From Formicarius rufipectus (Eukaryota; Chordata; Aves; Passeriformes; Formicariidae), in contig VXAU01001341.1 of assembly GCA_013399695.1 (NCBI GenBank), positions 132,689 to 196,688 of the forward strand: a stretch of 64,000 bases of DNA, given 5' to 3'. The position numbers and the translations under genes are program-made. Below are positions 33,947 to 46,910 of the stretch, piece after piece. Numbering within the stretch: the stretch's first letter is position 1; every line of letters starts with the position of its first letter. The notes beneath the pieces were generated by a model that searched no databases, was not told the origin of the DNA, and was given only the letters and a program-made list of their open reading frames with translations.

Positions 33947-34404
33947 CCTCTGAAATGATATTCAGAAGTAAAGCAGTAAATGTATTTGGTTTAGTATTTA
34001 AGCCTAAGTGGTACAGTACCCTTATTTTCTTCATTGACCTGCCCTGGGTGGTGAGTGGTCTCGTAATTTCATGAGGTTCAAGCATAAATATAAGAGGAAA
34101 TTATATAATTAGTAGTTGGGGCAAGGCTGACCTTGCTTGGAGGTCCAGATGCACAACAAACCTCATCCTCTAGTGAAGAACTGAGACCTGTTGGTCAAAG
34201 GGAGAAAATGCATAGCTTCAGAGTTCTACCCGTACCTACCTGGTGTTCAGTGCTGTGTGACAGAAATAGGTTTTGTGTGTTCTACAGTGTGAGGGTCTTG
34301 CTTCATGGCTCTTAGGGGTGGGAATGACTGGCTGCAAGTGTCTTTGCATTCAGCTGTGGATTTTACAATCCCCATTCCTGATTATGGGACAAAATATTAA
34401 CTTT
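33947..34404. other. Mixed sequence, nothing recognised
   Basis: About 460 bases between the simple tract and the second solo LTR. No feature supported. Confidence 0.45.
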
Positions 34405-34902
34405 CTACTGTGACAAATATAGGCTTAATTCGTGTCAAAAATATAATGAAATATACTGCATGGCTTGCCAACTCATTCAATAGGATTCTGAAAGCATTGA
34501 ATATTATACATCTGAGTGTTGCAGAATATGCCGTAAAGATTTAGCAACAGAGCAACTGTAAGCAAGACATGAACTTAGTTTAACATATAAAAAGCAGGTG
34601 AAAGAAAAAAGCCAAAGTTAATGACTAAGCAGCCTTTGATACAAGATAGATACAATGTAAACAAAGATTAAGCCGGGTACCTCAACACAATAGGGAGATA
34701 GATGTAATTAAGACAAGGAAGAAGTACCCCTAGGCAAGAGAGATAGAACTTGAGCAACAGAGCGTCTCTAGTAAAAATTTAAGCTAAGAATATGGCAATC
34801 CTTCCTGAGCCACAATTATCAAGAAGAACCACGCAGAATCAGATGACAGGATTTTAAAGGTAATCCTTTAGCAAGAAATAAAGAATATGTATGTTTTGAC
34901 TG

Positions 34903-34909
34903 TATATAA
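34903..34909 (+). promoter_or_regulatory. TATA box of the second solo LTR
   Basis: TATATAA followed by GCAGAGCC, positioned about 105 bases before ATTAAA. Confidence 0.5.
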
Positions 34910-35007
34910 GCAGAGCCTGCGAGCTCTAACGGTGTGCTACTTGACAGAGTGATGACTATGCGGTGCACCCAGCGCTGTTTTACTCTGTGATTTTCATTAC
35001 CTAGACA

Positions 35008-35013
35008 ATTAAA
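35008..35013 (+). promoter_or_regulatory. Polyadenylation signal of the second solo LTR
   Basis: ATTAAA, about 50 bases before the proposed LTR end. Confidence 0.45.
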
Positions 35014-35068
35014 ACTACCCTTTTTGCTGAGTGACTTGGTCATTCCGGGTGGTAATTTGTAATACTAC

Positions 35069-36082
35069 TACTAGAAGTTCTTCCTAACTACTCCCCAGGC
35101 TGTAAAATTTCTGTCTTAAAGTTCAAGACAGTAGAAATTCATTTTAAGGTGTATATTGAATAGAATTAGGTACCCCAGTGATAAACTACCTTTGATCAAT
35201 AATTTTCCGATACAGTTTCATGGACTATTCATGGAGAACTGGCAAGAAAATGTCTCTTGTTACAATTAAATCTTTCTCCTTTATACTCAGAATAGAGTGC
35301 ATTTGGGAGACTGGTTTCAAAGTGATATCAAGGAATCCCTCAGTATTTATAAATAATATTTATAAATAATATTTAAGTTTTAGCAGTTTTGCACCAAATT
35401 TCTTTTTTTTCTCATGACTAAATTAGACATCAGGGAATCAGCAGAAGTTCTGTCTTATGAAAACTGCCACCTTCTATATATTGAAGTTACATTACAAATT
35501 CTTTGGTAGACTTTTATAAAGCTATTATTTTTTATTGTAGGGGAGTCACTGGGCTTGGTTTCCCTCATCTCACATTTGTAACCTTCATTTCCTTGGGTGT
35601 GGAAGACTTCTGAGGAATTATCTTTCAAAAGCCATGTTCCAAGAAGTACCAGCTCCTCACCTAATCTCTTTTCATCCTGTCACAAAGAAATCCTCACTTT
35701 ACCTTATGCCACTGACAACTAGTTCTGAGGCGGATCTGTTCTACACCTTCCCTCGTGCCTCCCTCTTTATTGCATGCTGTCTCCTTTGGTCAGAACTGGT
35801 ATTAAACTGCATCAATTCACCTTTGAGGGTTCCAAACTGATTGCCCTCAGTAATATCCTGGGCAAGGAGTTATCTTTGCTGTACTTTTCACTTAGCATGC
35901 TGTGCTCAGAATAATCTGCTTTTGATATTCAATCTACATAAAGAGCTGTAAATGTATTTACATTTTACAACCTTATACACACTATTTTTTTTCAAAGAAG
36001 ATTCTTTTAAAAATTGTTTTCACCTCACCCTTCTCAATAACTTTATTTTGTATTTAAATAACTACTAAATTGGCTACCCTGA
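35069..36082. other. AT-rich sequence with a 13-bp tandem pair
   Basis: A perfect two-copy tandem of ATTTATAAATAAT lies at 35345-35370. Otherwise unique-looking. Confidence 0.5.
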
Positions 36083-36300
36083 TTGGAGGGGATCTATGAA
36101 GATCATGAAGTCCAGCTCTCGACTACACACAAGACAATCTCAAAGCTAAACTCAGCACCCAAAAGTGTTGTCCAAATGCTTCTTTGACACTGAAAGGCCT
36201 GGGTCTATGCCTGCTTTCATGAGGAGCTTGTGTTCAAGAATTCTTTCAGTGTTGAACATTTTCTGACTCTCTCCTAACCTGCAGGAGGAAGAGGAACTAC
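36083..36300 (-). mobile_element. CR1 LINE 3' region fragment, antisense, diverged
   Basis: On the plus strand this reads as the reverse complement of the CR1 3' end. A GATCATGAAGTCCAGCTC motif is followed by a GTTGTCCAAATGCTTCTTTG motif and a TCAGTGTTGAACA region, in the CR1 order. It is well diverged and truncated at both sides. Confidence 0.65.
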
Positions 36301-38237
36301 ATACTGTTTCTGAGTTAGCATCCTTATGTGTGTACAGTTAGGGTTATAAAGTGACATTTTTATTTCTCTATCTCAAATGGAATGCTTAAGTTGGTAGCCT
36401 GGGTTCATGCACTTCATTTTTTGAATTTCCAGGCTACGTGTAGCCCATAGACTGGGCTTTGAGGTATAATCCAAATATTTTGTCAACTCAGAATATGACA
36501 GTGCACGCAGATTTGGGGATTTTTGTTGATGTCTGAATGCTGTTGCAGACAGATGTGACCTTCTTTCTGTGCACCACATCTATCGGGCTGAAGAATACCT
36601 GTGCCATTTTCTTCAATGACCATGGGGCAGTTACGTTTGCAGTGTCACAGATGGGCAGCATAATTGATTTAGTCATTGAAGACAGACAGAAGAAGAAGAA
36701 ATATATTTAGAAATTGTGTTTTGGATAAAAATCTCTCCTTGCTTATACCTTCAACTTGCCTTGCAAGTACCTTCAGTCTCCCTCCTGGATTTCCAGCTAA
36801 CAGAAGCAGAAGGTCTTATTCCCAGTGCAGGTTCTCCCATGTGAATTTTCTGCAGGCAGTGGCAGTAACTAGTAAATCTTGTCCATGCTCAGAGCAAATA
36901 CCAGCTGTCCTTGCTTGCACTCTGAACCAGCTGGATGCAAGCCAGCTCTAAACTGGAAGTCGTATCACTGTGTTATCATGGCACTGAGCCTGAGAGCCAC
37001 ACGAGCCTGAAAGCCCTGTCTCCCAGCAAGGCTTATTATCTCAAACTCAGTGCCATGTTAACTGTACCTCAGCATCTTCTGGTCTGCTGCTGGCTTACAT
37101 CCAGCCAGCCTGGAATCCAGACAAATCCAGTCATAACTGCCTGTAAAATACCATGCAGTTATAACCCATGTTTCTTCACACAGCAGTCAGCCTTCCTTTC
37201 CCTAAATCCTCTTTAAAACTGGACTGCAAATATGTAGTAGGAGCTTTGTGCTTACAGGCTTATCCCTCTAAGGAAATGGCTCTTAAAATGTCTGGAGCCA
37301 AGCAGGGAGTATGCTTTTATAAATATGATGTTGATAACTAACCCCAGCTATTTCTTCAAGAGCTCTTATCTGTCTTTGCCTTTCTTGTTTGATGCTGTAA
37401 CTGCTCTACTCTGGTCATTCAGATTCAGGTGAAAAAATGTATCCTTGGTATATATAACTTTAAAAATAAATATTAAAATTCAAATTAACTCCAAGCCATA
37501 TTTAAGCTTCAGTGCTTTCCAGAAATACATTTTAAACTGTTTAAGTGCTGTGGAACATACTCTATCAAGCTGCATTTAATGGTATAACATTTCTTAATTA
37601 ACTTCTGAGTTGCAAAAGATCTCATAACAGCAATTTTTAAGTATTGTGTAGTTTATTGTAGCTATAAAATTTATTTTTGCCATATTAAAAGAAGGCAAGA
37701 AGCCTATCAGCTGCTTTAAGGGGATCTTCTAACTATGGTATTACAAAAATTGTTCAAGTAACAAGTCTGTTCAGAACTTGAACTGTAAGTTGCTTTGAAA
37801 ACTCTCCTGCACACTGGGTGAACTCATAATTCTAAATGTTTGTTTCTGCATTTCAAACAACATTGCTTACTGTACTGATGAAGTAGCCACAAGGTAATTT
37901 TTACATTTCAGCAATGGAGGTGTTATCATAGTATCCAAAAAGCACATACTGAACTGCCATCTGTTTATTTTTCTTATTAAATTGAATGTGAGATCAAAAT
38001 TTTTAAAAAATACATTGTTTAAAATATTTATCATCATTGAGCATCTCTGCATGTTAAATACAGATTTATTTTTAGCTTACAAAAATGTTTTTCTCGAAAA
38101 TTGTTTTTGATAATTATGTTTTACATTCGTGTTCTTAACCCTCAAACACAATGTGCTTTGCTCATTTTTGTTTCACATTGTTTTTGTTTTCAATTTGGTT
38201 TATTTGCCAGAAACCAGCACATATTTTAAAGTGAGGG
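36301..38237. other. Mixed sequence, nothing recognised
   Basis: Frames of 91-93 codons at 36676-37216 have no recognisable domain. No repeat boundary seen. Confidence 0.45.
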
Positions 38238-38299
38238 GAAAAAACACACAAAAGAAAACAACAACAACAACAAACCCAAAAAACCAAATCCACCCAAAA
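38238..38299. repeat. A/C-rich simple tract with (CAA)n core
   Basis: Contains a (CAA)5-type run near 38259-38272 within A/C-rich sequence. Confidence 0.85.
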
Positions 38300-39476
38300 T
38301 GTCAGAGGGAATAAATAAGGGCATATGAGAAAGGGAAGAAAATCTTGGAGAACCTAGGGCAGAGTAGCACCTTCATTTATCATGGAATTTCTGCTGGTGG
38401 AAAAGGATGGATTGAATATCATAAATGTGACAACAGACAAAAAGGCCAACAAACCTGACTGGTTTCAAATAATGTCTGTGGAAACCAGTCCATCAGAACT
38501 GCTTGAGATCAGTGACATCCAAACCTTCTAGTAATATCTGAGGATTTTCTTGAAGACATGTTAATTTTATTTGGCCTTCAATGAACACCTCAAGAAATAT
38601 CTTTTCTCCATCACTCCAAATGGATAGTTTCTGCTTCATCTCCTTTTTTCTTAGTACATGAAGTTATTTTAATTCTTATGAAAAGAAAAAACATGATTTA
38701 CTGCCATGTCAACTCCTTGAACAAATAATAAGGGTTTTTTGTGAGATAGAGAGTGACTCACTGTAAGGTACAGAAAAGTACCTATTCCCAAAAGTTGATT
38801 TTCTGTCTTATTGCTGGAAAAATATACTTTGATATTATCATACAGCTTTGCAGTTTGTTCTGCCTTTTGTACATATCTTCTACAGTAAAAAGACTTATAA
38901 CACCAACATTGATAAGCCAGGTACTGGGCTGTACATCAAAGTGAGACCAGGACTATCAGTTTCTGGGAAAGGCTTGGTTTTGGTGCACAGTGAGAAAAAT
39001 GAAAACCTTATTGGCACAGTGCAATATGCACATTTCATTGATAAGACATATTAAGCATTCACAGATTTACTTCAGGTTGTCTGTTGTGTTTATGCAAGCC
39101 AACAGAATACCATTCTTAACCCTTTATCAGAGATACATAAAGAATTGTGTCAAAAACTGTAACATTTCTTCCAAAATTATAGCAGGTTCTTCTTATAGAT
39201 AGAATAATTTTTTTTTCAAATTCTGTTCCCAATTGTGCTATCTGCATCTACTGCTGTATAGGATGTCTTAAAACTTCTGCTTTGATAAAGTGAGATTTTA
39301 GACTTAAAGGAGACTATGTGGAAGATCAGGTTAAGACAGGATCCATACTCTGGGGTTTTTTGAATGGCTAATATTGAGTTCTTAGGTGTTGATAGGAATA
39401 ATCCAAGTTGATTGTAAACATTGACTTCCAGGAAAATAACCCTTCCTGCTTCCTCTGCCTTTTTGGTCCCTGTTTT
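38300..39476. other. AT-rich sequence, nothing recognised
   Basis: Unique-looking, short frames only. Confidence 0.45.
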
Positions 39477-39509
39477 GAAAAAACAAAAAAAAAAACACCA
39501 AAAACTACC
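39477..39509. repeat. Short A/C-rich tract
   Basis: A6CA11-type run with ACACC and CAAAAAC. Confidence 0.75.
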
Positions 39510-40900
39510 ACACTTAAGATTTGTCAAAAGCATTTGCTTCTGGACAAATTCTGCCCTAACTTTTCAAAAAAAGTTTGAGAGTTTTTTGTTACAGGGTAAC
39601 TGTATTTCTCATGTTATAGTGTCAGTGAAACTTTCCTGTAGCTTATATTTCTGAGTATGTGCATCTTTCAGTTAAAAAGGTTTGTACAAGAAAAGAAGTT
39701 TATATTGAGGCCTTGAAAACTCACCTTCTTGTTAAGTACCAGCAAATATGGTAGTCTGCTTTTATATAGTGGAAACCAGAAGTGTAGTAAGTGTATGCTT
39801 TTCGGTTCTGCAATGCTGGCTATTCAGACAGATAAAACCGTCTCATTTCTGGTGGTTTCAAGTCTTTAATTTCCAGGTCTTGGTTTGGAATCACAAACTG
39901 TCATTACAAATTACTGTCACTCAAATAGATACTTGTATTAAAATCATGCACTTGTTTAAAAATTACTCTCCGGTGATTTACAATGCTGAAAAGCTGATGT
40001 GATGTCCTTCATCACTGTCTTGATAAAGCAATTGGATTATCTGTGTCAACATGCTTGTGTTTTCCACAAAAAACATCATGTGGAAATGTTTTTCCACATT
40101 CTTCTTTGTGTAAGAAATTTGCCTACAAGTACTAATTTTCGTGGAGAACAGATATTTTTAAAGCTCGGAAGTAGAGGCCATTCCTTCCTTTTTTTTCCCC
40201 CCCTCATTCAATTAAGCAGCTCTACTTTGGCTTTCTTCCCCCCCTCACTTAATCAGTTTTACTAGTTCTAGTGTTACCCCATTAGGGCTTTCCCGCATAA
40301 ATCTTGTCAAACTACAAGGGAGTAATTTGACTCCAATTAGCAACAACTAGAATATTTGTTTTACCACTTTTAAACATTTTAACACTGTCCTCATTTCATC
40401 AATTCATTTTTAAGTGAAGAGCAATTATGGCAGATGCTTGTAAGACTTACTAAAGTTCTTCACTCAGTAGTGTCTTCCATCACGGGCCTGGATGGTTTCT
40501 TGGCTGTGTGCAAGGTCCTGGATAGGGTGGTCTAGAGATCTTCAGTCATACGGGATCCTGTGAGTTTTCCAAACCTGTCTGCTTTCACTTGGTTACTGTT
40601 ATTCAGATAAAAATAACATCCTAATTCTGTGTCTGAGGTTCATATCTTTTAGGGAATTTCTACTTTTAAAATTTTCTAAAAAAAGCAAGAAATCTGCTTT
40701 CCTTAACTAGCCTTGAATGTGTCAACCCCTATAGGTTCTTCAGCAGTTAACAGTCATTTCATCCTTCGTTCTACTCAGTTCTGTTTCTAGACTCAGGTGG
40801 AGTCAACAAGTCTGTACACCAGACATAAAGCACTCAGTCAGTAATGAAGCAGTCAGTACTGAAAGCTCAAAAAGCATTTAATTTAATTTATTTTCTGTGG
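39510..40900. other. AT-rich sequence, nothing recognised
   Basis: Contains two similar C-runs in T-rich context (TTTTTTCCCCCCCTCA near 40190-40206 and TTCCCCCCCTCA near 40237-40248). No gene supported. Confidence 0.45.
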
Positions 40901-40940
40901 AGTTTTGGTTGTTTGGTTGGTTGGGTTTTTTTTGTGGGGA
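40901..40940. repeat. Short T/G-rich tract
   Basis: TTTGG and GGTT units ending in a T8 run and GGGG. Confidence 0.75.
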
Positions 40941-41412
40941 CGGGGCAAGTATTCCATGCATTCTTATTTCTTATGTATTATATAATTATGTTCCTGTAGA
41001 AGTAATATCCTCAAATTTTCAGGAATTAGGTCAGCATTGGGGAAGGAAGCATTATACCTGAGCAAACTGTTGAAGATAGTAAAATATGTTTACATTTCTC
41101 TTTACATAATATGCAAGTCTTGTGTATTCGGCTTCCCTCTTCCTTATCCTCTGCATAAGTGTACAAGAATGCAGTCTGTGAAAACATGACTTTTCAACCC
41201 TTGCATTATTCTTCCCAGATCCCACTTTTAAAAGCTTTTGAAAGAAACATGAACTGTAAGGCTGAGAAAGTCTTTGTGATAATTTAGAATAATATTCTGC
41301 ATTAAGGAAGTTTCTGTATTAAAAAGCATCACTTAAATTTTTATGATTTATTGCTCTTTTTCAAAAAAAGTTTCCAATGAGAAATATTTTATGATACTGC
41401 TAAAGTTCTTCA

Positions 41413-41540
41413 GGTTTTTTTTGGGTTTGGTTTTGGTTTTTTTTGTTGTTGTTTGGGGGTTTTTGTTGTTTTGTTTTGTTTGTTTATTTTTTTTTTGGTC
41501 GTTGTTGTTGTTTGGTTTTTGTTTGTTTATTTTGTTTCTC
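41413..41540. repeat. T/G-rich simple tract
   Basis: GGTTTT, GTTGTT and GTTTT units with a G5 run. The Phe/Leu-rich 67-codon frame here is low-complexity. Confidence 0.88.
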
Positions 41541-41924
41541 TTGTAGTGAAAAACTATAGTTAGTTTGTAAGTAAAGCTAAGTTCCTCATGTTTCCTTTAT
41601 AGGAGGAGGGTGTAATTTAACATATAACATTGTGAATAGCTTTGAATATAGTTTTGTTTCTAATGACAGAACAAAAAGAACTGAAAGGCATGACAGAGTT
41701 TGCTGCATAATGTAGTTCTGGCTTCATCAAAGGAGTTCTTTAATACAGTTTTGTGAAGTTTGGACAAAAATCCAAAGCTTTATCAAAAGTTCAAATAGGA
41801 AATAAAATTGAAGAGAATAGTGCCATAAGAGGAAGATTTCAAATGTAGAAACAGTGGGATAAGACCTGGATTGCCACTGTAATGATCTTCATGATGACCA
41901 CTGTTTTCACCAATTGTCACCAGA
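41541..41924. other. AT-rich sequence, nothing recognised
   Basis: About 380 bases with no supported feature. Confidence 0.45.
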
Positions 41925-41990
41925 CAGCTGGAACCTCTAGAGATTGCCTAGTCCAACCCCTCCTTCTCTATGCCTGATCTTATCTGAGAC
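41925..41990 (-). mobile_element. Short CR1 3'-end fragment, antisense
   Basis: The GGAACCTCTAGAGATT motif followed by CCTAGTCCAACCCCTCC is the reverse complement of the CR1 terminal region. Only about 65 bases are recognisable. Confidence 0.45.
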
Positions 41991-42476
41991 TTCAAAATTA
42001 AAAACTGTCATTTAAGAAATCTATATCACTTATGACATGAAAAGTTATTATTAAGCCTCTGAGGAGGTTGTTTTATGCTGGCTTTTTTTCTTTACTCTTT
42101 GAATGTTATGAATTTAATGTTGCCACGTATCTTGTGCCCTTCCAGTGATCAACCTCACCAAAACATAAGCCTCTGAAAACTAATGTAGAATCAAGGTATA
42201 GGGTGATACAACCAGTAATCTTGTCCCTTCCAGAGGCTGAAACTGGTCTCACGTTACCTGCATACAGTCTGCTAGCATTCATTGTGTTAGGCATATTTAT
42301 TACAGGAGAAATAGCAAGAAGAATTTACAAGAGAGGAGACTGCAAATAGCTGATTCAGGAAGTTTGACTGAGCTTCCATGACAGGAAGAATTCTAACAGC
42401 CTTTTGCCCATTTCAGATTGTCAAAACATCCCAATTTTTCTTTTGATAAAAGGGAAGAAAAATACATATTGTTGCA
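41991..42476. other. AT-rich sequence, nothing recognised
   Basis: No supported feature. Confidence 0.45.
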
Positions 42477-42496
42477 NTTTTTTTTTTTTTTTTTTT
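42477..42496. repeat. Unresolved base followed by T19 run
   Basis: An N at 42477 directly precedes nineteen T residues. This is most likely a consensus ambiguity at a homopolymer. Confidence 0.9.
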
Positions 42497-45371
42497 GTCA
42501 GTTCTCTGGCCTTGCTGCCAAGCTCTTGCAACCATGTTTTATTTAGCCATTAATCCTTTAAAAGTCACTAGCACTTGAATAATGTCTCTGGAGCCTTAGA
42601 GGTTTTTGTTAAGTTGGTTTCCATTTAGGTTTCCTGTTTTGGGCTTAGATCTGGTTGGTGCATTGGCATTGGGTAGAAAGAGAGGGTGGAGTGAGCTGTA
42701 TCCACATTTATTATTTAATTGGTTTTGTGCTCTTCCTTGTTAATGCAATCTGAGCTATGTATTTAACTAGATGCACTGACTCGTCTAACCAGTCTGATCA
42801 AGCAGTGTTCTTGCTTGCCCTTCACCTCAGCTTCAGCAAACTCAGTGTGGGGTGATATATACCTTAATTCTTTGCTTTCCTGAATTTCCAGGTTTTTGTA
42901 ATGGCCTTTCTTCAAAGTCTGATTCAACTCACACTGGAGTTAATACCTCTAAAGAGTGAACTGTATGTTTGTGAAAATCAGATCAAGTCTAGTCTTGCAC
43001 TTTCTCTCCAAGAAGGCTAATGTTTTGCATCCCTCCAGAGCCCATTAGCGTGGTCAATAGTTTTACACACACTCTTTCTCCTTCTACTACAATCCATTCC
43101 AGTTTTCTTGCATAATCTGCTCAAAAAAAGTTAGCCTTCACCATAAAATTATTTTTAAAAACAATTCATTTTACAAGTCAAATCATGATGCTCCTTTTTC
43201 CTATGATCCTAAAACAAAATAAAATCAAACACTTCAGTCATTTGTGGTATTAGTAGCATGCCTGTAGTCCATTCTTATAATATTGGAAAAGATTTTTACT
43301 GAAAGGGCAGGTTAAATAACAAAGGCATAAGCATACAGGCAAAGTCAGATCATATGAAAATTGGACATTTTTAGGTAGCTTGTGTTTAAGTTTTGGAAAC
43401 TGATGAATGAGAGTTTTACCACTGGTTAGTTTACCAAAACTAGCAATTCTGGAAAGTATAAGACACAGCTACATCCCTGTATGAGGGACATGTATTTAGA
43501 TTTCCTAAAGTGATTTTAAGTAGATGTTTTATTCCGATAAGCCCTTATTCAAAAGATCCATGTTTAGATCTCCCATCTGCACAACAGATTTCTAACTATT
43601 TGAAGTTTTTCAGTGGATAATCAGAAGTTTGGCTCATGAGTGCTTGGCATCTGCTTTTCTTTTAGTGTTGTTTCATTAGAAATAGTTAATTCTGGTGAAG
43701 TTAATAGGAGGACAATCTGTGAAGGTGTAAAGTGTTTCAATCTATGATTCTGTATATATAAAATTTATGTATAGAGTTCCTGATATGAATCAGGAATTTT
43801 CTGAATCAGATATTTAGAATTGGAGATGCTATAATTGGAAAGTATTGTTGTATGATTATTATTTTTATATACTTTTTCCTGGATTTTTACTGTTGTTCAC
43901 TCTTAGAAAACTGGGCTAAATGGGTCTTTGTTCTGATCCAGTACAACAGGTCTTAATAAGCACGTGGATTTTTAAGAATAGCCAAGTTTTAAACAGTAAG
44001 GACTTCTCAACCTTAATTCTAACAAAGCAGGAATTTTGTCATAACATTGTTTGCATTCTGCTGAAATCCACAGGAAAGAAATTGCTTCACTGCTGTCTCC
44101 CACTTGGAATTCTAATAAATAAGCAATACATTTGGCAGTGAGTACTTTCTTAATCTCAGTGACTGGTGGTAAAATAAGAGGTGGCCTGCAATCAGAAAGA
44201 TATTTTTAGTTAAAAGAACTGCTGCATGGTGTGATGTTCAGCGCTGTAGTGTCAGAAGCAAATTCTTATTGATTCTGACCTCTCTACATTATGCATCTTG
44301 CTGATCAACTCTCTTGTAACACTGCTCTGTCAGACACTGGCATGTGGGATTCAGTGTAAATAGACCTGCCAGAGCAGTTTTACACCATGATTAGATCAGA
44401 GCCTGGGAATCATTCTACAATTTCTTCACCATAAAATTTTTCTCAGTGTCTGTTCAACTTTGCAAAAGGAAAGTCAACATATCCTGCTATGCAGCAATAT
44501 TACAGTTTGAGTTGTTGCTTAAAATTTTCATTGATGCTTTAGTTTCATCATCCTTTGGGCACAATCATTTTAGTATTTTAAATCATCAGCTAACTTAACA
44601 TTCTTTTAAAGAAAAATATGCTTTCATAACTCCTGTTTAGCTTCTTTTACAAAGTGCATATTTGCAAGTTGTGTAGTATCTATGGTGGCTGGTCTGAAAG
44701 CCCCACCAATTAAGATTTGTGAATACTGAATAATTTGGTTCTTATGGTTCTGTAGATACGAAATAGAGATTATATTCTTAAAACAGAGGTGGTGTCACTT
44801 TTTCTTTCGGCTTCAGAGAAATTTTGTATTTGAACTAAAGGACCATTTTTCATTTAAAAGACATATATGTGGAGGTTATTCAGAATGCCATCCCTCTCAG
44901 AAAAACAGTCTGAATTAATTCATTTGGTCTCCAAGACAACAGCCATGGATTTCGTATGCCAAACAAAACTTCTAATTAATGTCATCTAGGTAACTGCAGA
45001 TGTCATTGGTGATCTATGGTCCTGTGTCTGAACTATTTGAGAAATGTCAGTTTTCCATGAACAGGCAGATGATGTGCCCGTAGTGTGAAAGTGAGTAGAT
45101 GAAAGTGAGAATAATTATAATAAGAAAAAAAGAAGTGATAGTGATTTTTTTTTGTCCTCTTCATATTTCTTAGTAAAGTGAAAATGCGTCCTTTACTCTC
45201 CTGTCTACAGGTTGCAGTACTTCTGTATAGTGCTGAATTACCACTATGTTTGATTTTCTATGAGTTTTTCCTTAGGGTTTTCAGGGAGTATTTGTTCCTT
45301 TGCTTAGCTTCTCCTGAAAGATTTGGTGCCAACATCTGGAGTGCATATCCAGACTATTGTGATGGTGAGGT
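42497..45371. other. AT-rich sequence, nothing recognised
   Basis: Unique-looking, no supported gene or mobile-element boundary. Confidence 0.45.
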
Positions 45372-45469
45372 GATTTTTTTTTGTCTGTTTTTTTTTTTGT
45401 TTTGTTTTGTTTTTTTTTGTTTGTTTTTGTTTGGGGTTTTGTTTGTTTGTTTGTTTGTTTGTTTTTTAA
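45372..45469. repeat. T/G-rich simple tract
   Basis: T runs with GTTTT units and a (GTTT)5 array near 45440-45461. Confidence 0.9.
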
Positions 45470-45528
45470 TTTTCCTTTGATTGCTTTGTGGAAGGTTGTA
45501 GAGAATGCCCTAGAGGGTTTGGGATTTG

Positions 45529-45709
45529 GTTTCTTCTTTTGGTTTGTTTGTTTGCTTGTTTATTTGGTTTTTTAACAAACTTTGCATGACAATGTTATTT
45601 GAATTTACTGCTTTCCTATCTTGCTTGGATTGGCAAAGAAGTGTCATGGTTGCTTTTACTTGGTTTGTTGGTTTGGTTTGTTGTTGTTTGTTTTTGGGGT
45701 TTTTTTTTG
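45529..45709. repeat. Two T/G-rich tracts
   Basis: GTTT and GGTTT tracts at 45529-45571 and 45658-45709 flank about 85 bases of ordinary sequence. Confidence 0.85.
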
Positions 45710-45994
45710 CTATCAGTTATCCTACTCTTCTATAGCTAAGTTCACTGTAGAAGATAGTTCTGTTGTGACATTGCGGTATTGTGTTTGGATGGTGTAGGCA
45801 CTCAAAAAGATAATTCTGTAGAGTATGCTAGGGTGCCAAAACAGCTTTGCTGTAGTTTATATTCTTAAGTGCTCTCACTCATTCTAGGTCATAGCAGTAG
45901 CAAATTAAGAGTATCACACTTTGAATCAGCGAGTTTTATCTACCTTCGGTTATGCTTTCTGTTCTGTAACTCAGCTTAGACCAGTGTGCAGTGT

Positions 45995-46910
45995 TAAGAG
46001 TATAAAAATTTGGCAGAAAATAAACCCACTTGGTTTCCAGCTGGTCCAAAGGGATCAGGGGGCCCGAGTGTGGCTGAGTTTAACTTCTACTCAGAACCAA
46101 TTTGGCACAGCAGGTTCAGTTGTTTTCAATAAGATCCCAGATGCACAAATAGTGTGGGTTGCACTGTAAGTCTGGTCTCATTTGTCATGACAGATTCACA
46201 CAGAGCAAGGTTTACGTAATTAAACACTAAAAGTCTGCTCAAGTCCAACAGGAACTTTCATGAACACAGATTCACCAATAGTGCAGGTTATTGGAGCAAC
46301 AGATTATAGATTCTTTTAGATTACCAGTGATAAGTTCACTAGACCTGCAATGTATAAGTGTATAGCCCTATGCACAAGGTGTTCCTGGGTATATTCCAGA
46401 GCAGTTGATTGTACAAATCTTATCACAGAGGTATGTTTTGAGGAGGAGAGAGGAGCAAGCCCATCAGGTTGTCTGCAAGATCATCATATTCTCAACCTCT
46501 ACCACTGAAGATTTCAAATGTCACTTATACTTTTTGGGATAAGCGGAGGTGAGACTGTAGTCAAATATTCTATTAGTCCCATCGTAATTGAGGGAGGAGC
46601 CAATTTATATGTAAATGAGGAATCTCAAGGTTTACAAAGAGAGGGGTTACAAAGACCGTGAGTTTTGTGCAAGGACAGAGCAAAACTGGCACCTTAGTAT
46701 CACTCACTCTTCCACATGTTTGATTACAGCAAAAAGAGTTATCCAGCCTCTGCCTGATAACCTATTGTCCCCTCTGCATGTCACTGTGCCCACGGAAATC
46801 CCTTTACCGTGTTATCTCAGGGCATATCATAAGGCTATAAGCCTCATTCTTACACAGTGTCACAAAGCACCTTTAGGGGCCTCAGGAAGATAGGTATTTG
46901 CCAGTCCCAG
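45995..46910. other. GC-richer segment, possible degraded LTR, unassigned
   Basis: G+C is higher than the neighbours. A CTCATT motif precedes TG at about 46182 and recurs near 46843, but the right end lacks a CA, so I cannot define an LTR. Frames of 82-92 codons here have no recognisable domain. Confidence 0.25.

Larger units (their letters stand above)
34409..35064 (+). mobile_element. Likely solo LTR of an endogenous retrovirus
   Basis: A 656-bp segment beginning TGTGACAAA and ending TTTGTAATA. The last two bases are TA rather than CA, one transition away. It is flanked by an exact 4-bp repeat CTAC (34405-34408 and 35065-35068). A TATATAA box lies at 34903-34909, and an ATTAAA polyadenylation signal lies 105 bases further on (35008-35013). 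A T-rich stretch and a short U5 containing TCATTCCGGGTGG follow. The ends are near-complementary (TGTGACA against TGTTACA once the last transition is allowed for). No internal retroviral sequence adjoins. The right flank is a CTA microrepeat, so the 4-bp match is less decisive than for the LTR at 29946. Confidence 0.55.

Noticed and set aside
33738..34085. Open frames of 92-115 codons on both strands
   Set aside because: They run through the T/G simple tract and are dominated by Phe/Val/Cys or Lys/Gln/Thr/Asn repeats.
42477..42477. N as an assembly gap
   Set aside because: A single ambiguous base before a T19 run is a base-calling ambiguity, not a scaffold gap.
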